Part shown: positions 18,210 to 27,475 of the stretch, piece by piece | Position numbering within the stretch: the first letter of the stretch is position 1 | Layout: each line of letters starts with the position of its first letter | Assembly: GCA_000824825.2 (NCBI GenBank) | Contig: LM655210.1 | Location: 1-48,331, forward strand | DNA: 48,331 nt | DNA from: Mesorhizobium sp. ORS 3324 | GTDB taxonomy: Bacteria; Pseudomonadota; Alphaproteobacteria; Rhizobiales; Rhizobiaceae | Direction of reading: 5' to 3' | Notes under the pieces: generated by a model | Database searches by the model: none | What the model saw: only the letters and a program-made list of their open reading frames with translations | What the model was told of the DNA's origin: nothing | Program-made: the position numbers and the translations under genes

Positions 18210-18230
18210 TTGATTTCAAATTGATCTCAA
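18210..18230. promoter_or_regulatory. Tandem putative operator of the XRE regulator
   Basis: Two copies of a near-palindrome, TTGATTTCAA (18210-18219) and TTGATCTCAA (18221-18230), are repeated with an 11-bp period, about one helical turn. They sit immediately upstream of the XRE start codon. The arrangement is typical of an autoregulatory operator. Binding is inferred. Confidence 0.5.
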
Positions 18231-18373
18231 TCTATGCATGTGATAGAAACTTCATCGCAGGAGCCTTCTGCAATAAACTTGCAGACGTGGGCTCCTGCAT
18301 GAATGCGGCCGGGCGATGTGCGCCTACACATCACCCCGACCTAACCACGCCTAAGCTTCAGGGAGCTCGGATC

Positions 18374-19018
18374 ATGGGTGATTCCGACAATACCATGACT
18401 TTGCCCCGCGTCATCCGCGGGAGGTTACTTGCGGGAACGACAAATGCAAAGGTGGAAAGGCAGCCAAGAGCGTTTGCCTGTGACGAGTCGGAAAAGGACG
18501 AATTCGCCGATCCGGCGGTGATTGTGTGGCGCAAGTGGCGGAGAGCCCACGAAGAGACTGAACGGTTGTGCCGTCAGCAGCAGCGCCTGGAGCGGCAACT
18601 CGTTGAAACGGTTGGGTTTCCTTGCGCAACTATCCGGCTGCGAGACGGCGAGCGCGTGACGCTTCACTCACTTAAGGCGCTTCGCGAAGTGCTCGATCTT
18701 GGCCCGGAAGACGTTGCAAAATGCGCGCAGGCTGAAGCCGATTTTGCCGCCCATCAGGCGCGTTGGAATACCGCCGATAGCGAAATTGGCTATTCGGCGA
18801 CATTGCGTGCGGAGTGTGAGGCAGCCGACCGAGCGCAGGATCTGCTCCAGGCATTGTCCGAAACCCCCGCCACTTCCCTTGCGGGTGTGGTGGCCAAGCT
18901 TGATGCCATGCTGATGGAAGGAGAGCCTTCGGAAGACGATCCAGAGTTTCCTTGGCCACAGATTCGTGCGGCGCGTGATGACCTGGTCCGCATCGGCAAG
19001 GAACAGGTGCCCGACTAG
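18374..19018 (+). CDS. Hypothetical protein of unknown function
   Basis: This 214-residue soluble protein is rich in charged residues, with long helical, possibly coiled-coil stretches (WRRAHEETERLCRQQQRLERQLVETV; AQAEADFAAHQARWN). It has no membrane segment or recognised domain. I place the start at ATG 18374, preceded by a GGGAGC purine-rich sequence. A longer frame from 18191 would run through the regulator's operator and is rejected. Proteins of this appearance recur in rhizobial accessory regions. It is divergent from the XRE regulator, which may control it. Confidence 0.7.
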   Translation: MGDSDNTMTLPRVIRGRLLAGTTNAKVERQPRAFACDESEKDEFADPAVIVWRKWRRAHEETERLCRQQQRLERQLVETVGFPCATIRLRDGERVTLHSLKALREVLDLGPEDVAKCAQAEADFAAHQARWNTADSEIGYSATLRAECEAADRAQDLLQALSETPATSLAGVVAKLDAMLMEGEPSEDDPEFPWPQIRAARDDLVRIGKEQVPD

Positions 19019-19288
19019 CTTAACGCATTGGGGACCAACTGGCAGTCCAAGACAGGAAGCAAGAGCGCGAGACTGTTTTGCCGCATCCACGCCGGCTGAA
19101 CACAAGATGGTTTGATAACGGGCCCTGCACGCCTACTGACAAAGCAGGACGAATATTCTGACCATCAAACGCATGCCAGCGACTTTCGGCGAAATCGCGT
19201 CTCAAGAATATACTTGGCCGATGGGCCGGTGCCAGCTCGAAGCTAGCACCAACCGTACGCTGCCAGACAGCATATAGTCACGAACGCC

Positions 19289-20125
19289 TCAGCGAGCCAT
19301 GAGAACGGGCAGGCCGACGCCCTCCATCACAGACTTGGTCACCCCGCCGAAGATCCGCTCGCGCAGCCGGGAATGGCCGTAGGCACCCATCACCATAAGT
19401 TCTGCATCGGTGTCGATAGCATGCTGGCGAAGAACCTCGGCGATCGAATGGTTCGAGCTTGGCAGGCGGTCCACCACAACTTTCACGCCATGCCGGGCAA
19501 GATAGGCCGCGACGTCCGCGCCCGGCTCCGCCCCATGGTGGCGCTCATCCTCGATCGGATCGACCACGGCGACGCGCACCTCTTCGGCGCCCGCCAGGAT
19601 GCCGAGCGACTCACGCACGGCGCGCGAAGCTTCCAGGCCGGCGTCCCAGGCAACAAGGACGCGCTTCGGTTTCAACGTCGCGCGCGTTGACCTTGGGACG
19701 AGCAAGATAGGCTTCCCGGACGAGAACAGCCCACCTTCAATGACCTTCTGCTTGAGCGTATCGCTTGCCAGCAAGTCCGGCCCGAGCACGGTCAAATCGG
19801 CGTAGCGGGCGCGCCGGCCGATGATTTCGTCCGCCCAGGCATTGTCGGGATAGTCGAAGCTGACGTCGGCGGATACGGCGCTTTCCGACAGCAATCTGGA
19901 GACGGTGGAGGTTCGCTTCTCCAGCATTTCCATCTCGGCCTGGCGCTCCTCCAGCCAAGCTGGTGAGACGACTGCTGCATATTCTCCTCCCGAAGGAGGA
20001 GAAGCAATCACGAGAACGAACACGGAGAGGTGGGCATGGATCTCTTCGCATAGGCCGGCGGCAAGCTTCAGATCATCGTCTCCCTGATCGGGCCCTGTAA
20101 CCGTGAGCAATGTCTTGAATGGCAT
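19289..20125 (-). CDS. Tandem-domain universal stress protein
   Basis: This 278-residue protein contains two UspA folds. The N-terminal half (MPFKTLLTVTG, residues 1-140) is degenerate. The C-terminal half (about 150-278) retains the ATP-binding pattern GAYGHSRLRERIFGGVTKSVM, like the G-2x-G-9x-G-S/T motif. Such proteins are typically induced by low oxygen or energy stress. Start: ATG 20125 follows AAGGAG by 8 nt, while the longer TTG/ATG frame to 20206 would overlap the FNR-type box. The box at 20193-20206 is centred about 74 nt upstream, so transcription beginning about 41 nt from it would give a leader of about 33 nt. Confidence 0.9.
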   Translation of the reverse strand: MPFKTLLTVTGPDQGDDDLKLAAGLCEEIHAHLSVFVLVIASPPSGGEYAAVVSPAWLEERQAEMEMLEKRTSTVSRLLSESAVSADVSFDYPDNAWADEIIGRRARYADLTVLGPDLLASDTLKQKVIEGGLFSSGKPILLVPRSTRATLKPKRVLVAWDAGLEASRAVRESLGILAGAEEVRVAVVDPIEDERHHGAEPGADVAAYLARHGVKVVVDRLPSSNHSIAEVLRQHAIDTDAELMVMGAYGHSRLRERIFGGVTKSVMEGVGLPVLMAR

Positions 20126-20192
20126 GGCGGCTACTCCTTGTCCGAAAGAATTCACAGAGGACTTAGCCGTAGCGAACCGGTGGAAATCCTCC

Positions 20193-20206
20193 TTGCGCTG
20201 AATCAA
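20193..20206 (-). promoter_or_regulatory. FNR/NnrR-type box for the usp gene
   Basis: TTGCG-CTGA-ATCAA has one canonical FNR half (ATCAA) and one NnrR-like half (TTGCG). Its position upstream of the leftward usp gene fits an activator site near -41.5. Confidence 0.65.
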
Positions 20207-20223
20207 ATCGGCCCTTGGCGAGA

Positions 20224-20237
20224 TTGATCCGGATCAA
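20224..20237 (+). promoter_or_regulatory. Perfect FNR/FixK box for the cytochrome c operon
   Basis: TTGAT-CCGG-ATCAA is a perfect palindrome and full FNR/FixK consensus. Its centre is 60 nt upstream of the cytochrome c ATG, predicting a leader near 20 nt if it acts at -41.5. Confidence 0.85.
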
Positions 20238-20290
20238 CGTGCGCTGGCACGAAGCGCACTAGGCTGACATCGGTAGCTGGAGGCCGAGCA

Positions 20291-20689
20291 ATGAAGCTCT
20301 GGATCACAATGGGTTTCGCGGTGCTGACGCTGAGCGCCGCAGCGGCACAGCAGATGAGCAATGGACAACAGGAGTATCTGAACTCCTGCGCGGTCTGTCA
20401 TGGTGTTGACGGCAAGGGCGACGGACCCCTGGCCGATACGTTGCGGAAGCGTCCCGCGGATTTGACGACGCTCTCACGACGAAACGGTGGGGAATTTCCT
20501 TACTGGCGGGTGTTCGTGACGATCGACGGCCGCGGCATGATACCGGAGCACGGCGAGCGTGAGATGCCGGTCTGGGGCGACCAGTTCCTGCCTGACGATG
20601 TGAAGCGATACGGTCCGTATGGTGGGCAGGCCGTGACCACGGAACGTATCCATAACCTGGCCGGTTATGTCCAGACGCTTCAGCGCTAG
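20291..20689 (+). CDS. Periplasmic cytochrome c (class I, single haem)
   Basis: This 132-residue protein has a signal peptide (about 1-19, ending AAAAQ) and one haem-binding motif CAVCHG at about residues 36-41. MPVW (about residue 97) offers the likely distal Met ligand. It resembles small c-type cytochromes that pass electrons to terminal oxidases or reductases. The gene follows a perfect FNR-type box, so expression under low oxygen is expected. The next gene starts 25 nt downstream, in the same direction and probably in the same operon, although that product is a cytoplasmic kinase-like protein. Confidence 0.9.
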   Translation: MKLWITMGFAVLTLSAAAAQQMSNGQQEYLNSCAVCHGVDGKGDGPLADTLRKRPADLTTLSRRNGGEFPYWRVFVTIDGRGMIPEHGEREMPVWGDQFLPDDVKRYGPYGGQAVTTERIHNLAGYVQTLQR

Positions 20690-20714
20690 CAAAACTCGTG
20701 GGGTCGTCAGCAGG

Positions 20715-22274
20715 ATGATCATACAGAACCAGGATGCTGTCGTCGGGATGTTGGAGGATCCTGCCTCCTATGGCGAGGTGGGTCCCGTCGAGATGATCGA
20801 AACGCACATCTCCCGTATCTTCCTCGTCGGCCAGCGCGCGTTCAAGCTGAAGCGGGCAGTCAAGCTGCCTTATGTCGACTTTTCGACGCCACAGCTTCGG
20901 CTTGCCGCGTGCGAAAAGGAAGTGGAGCTGAACTCCAGGACGGCGCCAAGCCTTTACCTCGACATACGTCGGATAACGCGCGACGGAGACCGGCTCACCT
21001 TTGATGGGCCGGGCGAACTTGTCGACGCCGTCATCGAAATGGTTCGCTTCGACCAGTCGAGGCTTCTCGATCGCATGGCAGCCGCGGGCGGGTTGACCCC
21101 TGGGCTGATGACGGAAGTGGCGCGCATGATTGCGCAATATCATCGCACCGCTGAGGAAATCCACAGCGGCAGCGGGTCGTCAAACATCGGCGGGGTGCTT
21201 GAGATCAATTCGGCCGGCTTTGCGACGAGCCACGTGTTCGACCGAAGCGAGATTGAAGCGCTCAGCGCTGCGTTTCGCGCTGCCCTCGCCCGCCATGCCA
21301 GCCTGCTCGACCGGCGCGAGGCGGCAGGCCGGGTTCGTCGCTGCCACGGCGACCTGCATTTGCGCAACATCTGCCTCTTCGATGGCGAGCCGCGCCTGTT
21401 CGATTGCATCGAATTCAACGACCAGATCGCAACGGTCGATGTGCTCTACGACCTCGCATTCCTGCTGATGGATCTATGGCATCGCGGCTTTCCGCAGTTC
21501 GCCAATCTGGTGATGAATCGCTATCTCGACGATGGCGACGACGAAGACGGTTTCATCCTGCTGCCGTTCTTCATGGCGGTGCGGGCCGCGGTGCGCGCCC
21601 ATGTGACGGCAACGCAGGTCGAGGAAGCCAGCTCAGACTCCGCAAAGCTGATTGCCGAAGCGCGGTCCTATTTCGAGCTCGCGCGAGCCTTGCTCGTCGA
21701 GACGCCACCTCGGCTCATCGCGATCGGCGGCCTGAGCGGCACGGGCAAGACGACTGTCGCCGAAGCACTCGCTCCTCGCATCGGAGCGCCGCCCGGCGCC
21801 CGGATCGTCGAGAGCGACCGTATCCGCAAGGCCATGCACGGAGTACCCGCGGAAACCAAGCTTCCCGACAACGCCTATCGGCCCGCAGTATCGGAACGCG
21901 TCTATCGCCAGATCGCCTGGCGCGCTGAGTTGATCCTTGCCGAAGGCGGCTCGGTCGTCGCCGACGCTGTTTTCGACAAGCCGGACGATCGCGACAGGAT
22001 CGAGCGCGCCGCTACCGAGACAAATGTCCTGTTTGCAGGATTTTGGCTGTCAACCGATCCGTCGGTGCTTTGGCGGCGGATCTCCGAACGCAAGGGCGGT
22101 CCTTCCGATGCCACGGTCGACATCCTGTCGCGGCAATTGCAGCGCGACGCCGGTCCATTGAGCTGGCGCAAGATCGAAGCAGACCGCAAGGTCGCCGAAA
22201 TCACTGCCGAGCTGGTGAACTTGGTCGACGGCACGGCCTCATCCGCAGCCAGCCTCAGGAAGACGGGATCATAG
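20715..22274 (+). CDS. Fused aminoglycoside-phosphotransferase-like and P-loop kinase protein
   Basis: This 519-residue cytoplasmic protein has two kinase-like halves. The first (about 1-330) has the APH/choline-kinase signature CHGDLHLRN and, about 20 residues on, FDCIEFND, which supplies the metal-binding Asp. The second (about 335-519) is a P-loop kinase with GGLSGTGKTT (Walker A). Databases contain such fusions as bifunctional aminoglycoside phosphotransferase/ATP-binding proteins, but the substrate is not known to me. ATG 20715 is preferred; a start at 20667 would overlap the cytochrome gene by 23 nt. It shares a low-oxygen operon with the cytochrome. Confidence 0.82.
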   Translation: MIIQNQDAVVGMLEDPASYGEVGPVEMIETHISRIFLVGQRAFKLKRAVKLPYVDFSTPQLRLAACEKEVELNSRTAPSLYLDIRRITRDGDRLTFDGPGELVDAVIEMVRFDQSRLLDRMAAAGGLTPGLMTEVARMIAQYHRTAEEIHSGSGSSNIGGVLEINSAGFATSHVFDRSEIEALSAAFRAALARHASLLDRREAAGRVRRCHGDLHLRNICLFDGEPRLFDCIEFNDQIATVDVLYDLAFLLMDLWHRGFPQFANLVMNRYLDDGDDEDGFILLPFFMAVRAAVRAHVTATQVEEASSDSAKLIAEARSYFELARALLVETPPRLIAIGGLSGTGKTTVAEALAPRIGAPPGARIVESDRIRKAMHGVPAETKLPDNAYRPAVSERVYRQIAWRAELILAEGGSVVADAVFDKPDDRDRIERAATETNVLFAGFWLSTDPSVLWRRISERKGGPSDATVDILSRQLQRDAGPLSWRKIEADRKVAEITAELVNLVDGTASSAASLRKTGS

Positions 22275-22297
22275 ATCCACTACCTAGCTGACTTTAC

Positions 22298-24979
22298 CTA
22301 GCTCACTTCCAGTGTCGCCACTGACAAGCCGGGCTCGCTGGAGTGATGCGCGATCGAGAAGCCGAATTCGCGGCACATGGTGAGCATCTTGTGGTTTTCG
22401 TTGAGGATCATGCCCTCGATCCGGCCGATACGCTCGGCCCTGGCATAGTCGATGATCTGTTTCAGCAGGTCCCATCCCAGCCCATGACCTTGCAGGTCGG
22501 TGCGCACGAGCAGCGCGTATTCGCCGCTCCTGTGATCCGGGTCGCAGGAAAGCCTGCCGATTCCGGCGAGCGCGCCCGTATCCTTCTCGAGCGCGACGAA
22601 GGCGATGTCGCGATCATAGTCGAGCTGCGTGAGCCGCTTCAGCATCTGGTCCGGGAAATTCTTGCGCGGCGAGAGGAACCGCAGCCGCAAATCGTCGGGC
22701 GAGATCTTCGCCATGAACGCGGGATAGAGCGTCGCGTCGGCCGGCATGATCGGCCGGATGTGATAGGAGAAGCCTCCCGATGCAAAATCCCGGCTCCATC
22801 CCGACGGATAGGGTCTTATGGCGAGGGCCGGGTTCGGCGCCGGTTCCTCGACGCGTTGCGGGTCAATTTCGATGCGGGCGTCAAGCGCGATCACGCCTTC
22901 GCTGTCGGCCAGCAACGGGTTGATGTCGAGGGAGACCAGGCAAGGGAAATCGACGATTATCTGCGACAAGCCATTCAGCGCAGCCATGATCGCGGCTCGG
23001 TTGGCGGGCTTCTGATCCCTGTAGCCCGCGAGCAGGCGACCTATCCGCGTCGTGTCGATCAAGTCACCGGCCAGCACGCCGTCGAGCGGCGGCAGGGCGA
23101 TCGCGGTATCGTTCAGAACCTCGACCGCGGTGCCGCCGGCACCGAACATGATGACGGGACCGAACATCGGATCGAGGTTCATGCCCAGGATGAGCTCCTG
23201 TGCGTGCTTGCGCACGACCATGGTTTGCACGGTGTAGCCGTCTATCTTCGTCTCCGGAGCCTGCGCGCGCACGCGTGCCTCTATCGCCTTCGCGGCCTCT
23301 GCAGCCTCTGCGGCATTCGCGATGTCGAGGACCACGCCGCCGATATCGGATTTGTGTGAAACCTCCTTCGACAGCAGTTTGACGACCACTTTTTCGGAGC
23401 TTTCCAGAAGCTGGCCGGCAGCCTGCGCCACATCCGGGGCTAAGCGGGCGACAACGGTTCTTGGCACTTGGATACCGTAGGCGGCGATTGCCGCCTTTGC
23501 TTCCGGCTCCGTCAGCATGCGCCGGCCTTCGTCTGCAGCCTGCCGGAAAATCGCATGGGCCGTGGCTTTGCCGTTCATGGGGTTTTCACCTTGGCTCGGG
23601 GGCGTGCGCATGAGCGCCCGCTGGGCCCGCGACCATTCGCTGAGATAGGAGGCCGCGATCGCCGTATCTTCTGGTGTTTCGAAGCTCGCGAGGCCGGCTT
23701 CCGTCAGGATGCGCCGGCCTTCGCGCGCGGTGTGCTCGCCGAGCCAGCATGCAAGAACCGGTTTTCCTGCGATCTCGCCCTCGTCGCCAAGCTCCGCGAT
23801 CTTCCTGGCTGCGTCGGGTGACGAACCGAGCCCGGTCGGACAGTTCATCACCATGATGACGTCCGTTCCGGGATCCGCCGCCAGGGCTTCGAGCGCCGCC
23901 CCGTAGCGTTCCGGCGCTGCGTCACCGACAATATCGACGGGATTTGCATGCGACCAGGTCGCCGGAAGCGCATGGTTCAGCCGCGCGAACGTCGACGGCG
24001 AAAGCGCCGCCATCTCGGCGCCGCGGTCGACGAGCTTGTCGACCGCAAGAACACCGGCGCCGCCGCCATTGGTGACGATGCCGACACGGGCCCGCTCGAG
24101 CGGAGAATAGCGTGCGATGGTCTCGGCGGCATCGAACAGCTCGGCGAGGTCTTTGACGCGCAGCACGCCTGCCCGCCGCAAGGCTGCGCCCACGACCCTG
24201 TCCGCGCCTGAAAGCGAGCCGGTGTGGGTCGCGGCCGCCTTCGCCGCCTGCTCGTGCCGGCCGGGCTTGATTGCGATGACCGGCTTGAGGCGCGCCGCGG
24301 CCCGCGCAGCCGACATGAACTTGCGCGGGTTGGGAATGGTTTCGAGATACATAGCGATCGCCCGCGTGTGAAAGTCGCCCGCCAGCATGTCGAGGCAGTC
24401 GCCAACATCGACGTCCGCCATGTCGCCCAGGGAGATGATCCGCGAGAAGCCGACATTGTTTTCGGCCGCCCAATCGATCAGCGACGTGGCAATCGCGCCG
24501 GATTGCGAGATCAAGGCGATGTTGCCGGGCCTGGCCGCCATGTGGGCGAAACCGGCATTGAGCTTCACGGGAGGAACCATCAGCCCGACCGTGTTTGGCC
24601 CGATGATGCGCATGAGCGAGGGCTTGGCCGCATCGAGCATCGCCTGGCGCAGGCCGTTTTCACGCGTCAGTCCCGCTGTGATGACGACGGCCGCCCGTGT
24701 TCCTTTCTCGCCCAGTTGGCGCACGATGCCGGGAACGGTCTCGGGTGGGGTCACGATCACGGCCAGATCGGGAACGCCTGGAAGATCGGCGACCTTGGCA
24801 TAGCAGCGGCGGCCGGCCACCTGCGAATGTTTGGGATTGAGCGGCCAGATCTCGCCCTCGAAGCCGCCGCTGACGATGTTGTCGAAGACGACACGACCGA
24901 CCGAGCCGACGCGCTCGGTCGCTCCGACGACGGCGACAGATCTTGGCGAGACGGCGTATTCAAGATTTCGGATCGTCAT
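22298..24979 (-). CDS. Acyl-CoA synthetase (ADP-forming) fused to GNAT acetyltransferase
   Basis: This 893-residue protein has, in order, a CoA-binding domain (VAVVGATERVGSVG at about 14-27), a succinyl-CoA-ligase-like domain, and an ATP-grasp domain (about 490-690, with AYGIQVPRTVV and DPMFGPVIMFGAGG). A C-terminal GNAT domain (about 730-893, DLQGHGLGWDLLKQII) completes it. This is the Pat/AcuA-like architecture. Homologues acetylate lysines, for example on acetyl-CoA synthetase, and the synthetase part may sense or make acyl-CoA. ATG 24979 follows AAGGAG; a longer frame to 25027 meets the FNR box. A 14-nt box at 25027-25040 lies between it and divergent DUF302. Confidence 0.88.
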   Translation of the reverse strand: MTIRNLEYAVSPRSVAVVGATERVGSVGRVVFDNIVSGGFEGEIWPLNPKHSQVAGRRCYAKVADLPGVPDLAVIVTPPETVPGIVRQLGEKGTRAAVVITAGLTRENGLRQAMLDAAKPSLMRIIGPNTVGLMVPPVKLNAGFAHMAARPGNIALISQSGAIATSLIDWAAENNVGFSRIISLGDMADVDVGDCLDMLAGDFHTRAIAMYLETIPNPRKFMSAARAAARLKPVIAIKPGRHEQAAKAAATHTGSLSGADRVVGAALRRAGVLRVKDLAELFDAAETIARYSPLERARVGIVTNGGGAGVLAVDKLVDRGAEMAALSPSTFARLNHALPATWSHANPVDIVGDAAPERYGAALEALAADPGTDVIMVMNCPTGLGSSPDAARKIAELGDEGEIAGKPVLACWLGEHTAREGRRILTEAGLASFETPEDTAIAASYLSEWSRAQRALMRTPPSQGENPMNGKATAHAIFRQAADEGRRMLTEPEAKAAIAAYGIQVPRTVVARLAPDVAQAAGQLLESSEKVVVKLLSKEVSHKSDIGGVVLDIANAAEAAEAAKAIEARVRAQAPETKIDGYTVQTMVVRKHAQELILGMNLDPMFGPVIMFGAGGTAVEVLNDTAIALPPLDGVLAGDLIDTTRIGRLLAGYRDQKPANRAAIMAALNGLSQIIVDFPCLVSLDINPLLADSEGVIALDARIEIDPQRVEEPAPNPALAIRPYPSGWSRDFASGGFSYHIRPIMPADATLYPAFMAKISPDDLRLRFLSPRKNFPDQMLKRLTQLDYDRDIAFVALEKDTGALAGIGRLSCDPDHRSGEYALLVRTDLQGHGLGWDLLKQIIDYARAERIGRIEGMILNENHKMLTMCREFGFSIAHHSSEPGLSVATLEVS

Positions 24980-25026
24980 GGCGGGAACTCCTTGCCGCCA
25001 CATTCGACAACGGCGCCGGGCATTCA

Positions 25027-25040
25027 TTGCGCTGGATCAA
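25027..25040. promoter_or_regulatory. Hybrid FNR/NnrR-type box
   Basis: TTGCG-CTGG-ATCAA lies between the divergent acyl-CoA synthetase fusion and DUF302 genes. The centre is 54 nt upstream of the leftward ATG (leader about 12 nt) and about 96 nt upstream of the rightward ATG (leader about 55 nt). It could serve either or both. Confidence 0.65.
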
Positions 25041-25129
25041 AGCTGCAGGCGCACAGTCGCAGTTAGCTGACGGGATGCCGCTCGCAACCTGCCGCTGCTG
25101 TCGCGGCTTCGCCGTCGAAGGAGAATCCG

Positions 25130-25516
25130 ATGAGCTGTTATCTCAGCAAGAGCCTCGACATGCCGTTCGCCGCGGCGATCGACCATGTAACCAAGAAACT
25201 CGCGGACAAGGGCTTCGGCATCCTGACAAGGATCGATGTCCAGCACACGATGAAGGTCAAGCTGGGCGTGGACTTCAAGCCCTACATGATCCTCGGCTCC
25301 TGCAATCCGCACTTCGCATGGCGAGCGCTGCAGGCAGAGGACAAGATCGGCGCCATGCTGCCCTGCAACGTGATCGTGACAGAAACCGAGCCCGGGAAGG
25401 TCGAGGTCGCGGCCATCGATCCGACTGCCGCCATGGGAAGCATCGACAACCCGCAGCTTGCCGCCATCGCCAAGGATGTCCGGCTGCTGCTGGCGGAAAT
25501 GATCGGCGAACTTTGA
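25130..25516 (+). CDS. DUF302 family protein
   Basis: This 128-residue protein matches DUF302. Recognisable parts are FAAAIDHVTKKLADKGFGILTRIDVQ, LGSCNPHFAWRALQ and LPCNVIVTE. The fold is known; the role is not. Members are often found with low-oxygen or sulfur-related genes. A GAAGGAG ribosome-binding site precedes the ATG. It is the first gene of a unit that continues with a metal P-type ATPase 12 nt later and a thioredoxin, all downstream of a hybrid FNR-type box. Confidence 0.85.
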   Translation: MSCYLSKSLDMPFAAAIDHVTKKLADKGFGILTRIDVQHTMKVKLGVDFKPYMILGSCNPHFAWRALQAEDKIGAMLPCNVIVTETEPGKVEVAAIDPTAAMGSIDNPQLAAIAKDVRLLLAEMIGEL

Positions 25517-25528
25517 CGGTTGCCGCAC

Positions 25529-27475
25529 ATGAACGAACCTGTGTTACGACGTGGGCTGCTGGCCATAGCCATTCTGGGCCTGGGGTTGGGACTCGGCGTG
25601 TGGCGAAGCGGCATCGGCCCGATGCAGGCCGATGCAATCTGGACAGCCGCGACCCTGCCTGTCGTCGTGACACTGGCCATCTCGATCTTGCGGGATTTCT
25701 GGATCGGCCGGATCGGCGTCGATGCGATCGCGCTCGTTTCGATGTCGGCAGCACTGCTGCTTGGACAGGCTTTGGCGGCGGTTGTCGTCGCGATCATGTA
25801 TGCTGGCGGCACCGTGCTCGAAGATCTTGCGCGGGGGCGAGCAGAGCGGAACCTCAAGGCTCTGACCGACAGGGCGCCGCGGTTTGCACACCGAAAGTCC
25901 GGCGACGGCACGGAAACCGTTCTGGTCGAGCAAGTAGCGGTCGGCGACGAGCTTTTGGTGCGAGCCGGCGAGTTGCTCCCCGTCGACGGAATCCTGATCG
26001 ACGCTACAGCTGTGCTCGACGAGTCGACCATCACCGGAGAGCCCCTGCCGGAGCGGCGGAGCGCCGGCGACGCGTTGCGCAGCGGCACCGTCAATGCCGG
26101 CGAGGCCTTCGTCATGCGGGCGTCGGCTATCGCCGACAAGAGCACCTATGCCGCGATCGTGCGCATGGTCGCCGCCGCGCAGACCGCCAGGGCGCCTTTC
26201 ATACGCATCGCGGATCGCTTCGCGCTGCTGCTTCTTCCGCTCACGCTGCTGGTCGCCGCGGTCGCCTGGTATCTGTCCGGCGATCCGATCCGCGCCCTCG
26301 CCGTTCTGGTGGTCGCCACGCCTTGTCCGCTGATCCTCGCAGCGCCGGTTGCATTCATCGGCGGCGTGTCCCGCGCCGCCCGCGCCGGCATCCTGATGAA
26401 GGGCAGCGCAGCACTTGAGGCGCTCGCCCGGACACGCACCGCAATCCTCGACAAGACCGGCACATTGACGATCGGCGGCGCCGAGCTCATCGGGATCGAT
26501 GTCGCGCCGGACCAGGAAGCCGATGAACTGCTGCGGCTGCTGGCCTCGCTGGAACAAGCTTCGCATCATGTCCTTGCGGACTCGATCGTCCACATCGCGC
26601 GCCGTAGAAAACTTCGGCTTTCCCGGCCCCGTGATGTCCGCGAACATCGAGGGGAAGGCCTGAAAGGTCGGATCGATCAACTATCGGTCGCGGCGGGATC
26701 GAGGTCGCTCGTCCTTGGAGACGGGCCGTTGCCGCAGTGGGCGAAAAGCGGCGAGGATCGGTATCGCAACGCCCAAGTGCTCAGGGTCTTTCTGGCGCTT
26801 GACGACGAGCTTGCCGGTATCTTCACGTTCGGAGACGCAATACGAGAGGATGCCCGCGACACCCTCTGCGGACTGCGTTCGGCCGGCGTGGCCCGGATAG
26901 TCATGCTCACCGGCGACGACGGCGCGACGGCGGAGACGATCTCGGCTTCGCTCGATCTTGATGCCGTGATTGCCGATGCCACGCCGGCGGACAAGCTCGC
27001 AACGGTCAAAGCCGAGAAGGCCATGGCACCGACACTGATGGTGGGTGACGGCATCAACGACGCCCCGGCCCTTGCCGCCGCGACCGTGGGCATTGCTATG
27101 GCGGCCCACGGCGGGACGGCCTCGTCGGAGGCGGCGGACGTCGTCGTGCTGACCGACAGGCTGCAGCCGGTGGCAGACGCGTTGCGGATCGCCAGGCGTA
27201 CGCGCGGGATCGCCCTGCAGAGCATCGTTGTCGGGTTGGCCCTCTCGGGCGCCGCGATGATCTTGGCCGGCTTGGGGCACATAACGCCGGTGGTGGGAGC
27301 ATTGCTTCAGGAAGGCATAGACGTCGCGGTTATCCTCAACGCGTTGCGTGCGCTTGGCGACGGGCGTTTTGAATACAGACTGAGCGAGAAAGGTGAAGGC
27401 CATGACGCAGGAAAGTCTGGTGGTTTGCACCAAATGCAGCGCGATCAATCGCCTGCCGCTGGCCCGAAATGGTAG
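25529..27475 (+). CDS. CPx-type heavy-metal P1B ATPase without metal-binding N-domain
   Basis: This 648-residue membrane pump has the P-type ATPase core. TGEPLPE is the actuator motif, TPCPL in the sixth membrane helix has its Cys at about residue 266, DKTGT carries the phosphorylated Asp at about 308, and GDGIND is present. The usual CPC is CPL here, and the HP motif of the nucleotide-binding domain is replaced by SHHVLA. No N-terminal HMA (CxxC) domain is present. The substrate metal cannot be told from the sequence. ATG 25529 is chosen over TTG 25520. Its last 74 nt overlap the thioredoxin gene in another frame. Confidence 0.88.
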   Translation: MNEPVLRRGLLAIAILGLGLGLGVWRSGIGPMQADAIWTAATLPVVVTLAISILRDFWIGRIGVDAIALVSMSAALLLGQALAAVVVAIMYAGGTVLEDLARGRAERNLKALTDRAPRFAHRKSGDGTETVLVEQVAVGDELLVRAGELLPVDGILIDATAVLDESTITGEPLPERRSAGDALRSGTVNAGEAFVMRASAIADKSTYAAIVRMVAAAQTARAPFIRIADRFALLLLPLTLLVAAVAWYLSGDPIRALAVLVVATPCPLILAAPVAFIGGVSRAARAGILMKGSAALEALARTRTAILDKTGTLTIGGAELIGIDVAPDQEADELLRLLASLEQASHHVLADSIVHIARRRKLRLSRPRDVREHRGEGLKGRIDQLSVAAGSRSLVLGDGPLPQWAKSGEDRYRNAQVLRVFLALDDELAGIFTFGDAIREDARDTLCGLRSAGVARIVMLTGDDGATAETISASLDLDAVIADATPADKLATVKAEKAMAPTLMVGDGINDAPALAAATVGIAMAAHGGTASSEAADVVVLTDRLQPVADALRIARRTRGIALQSIVVGLALSGAAMILAGLGHITPVVGALLQEGIDVAVILNALRALGDGRFEYRLSEKGEGHDAGKSGGLHQMQRDQSPAAGPKW

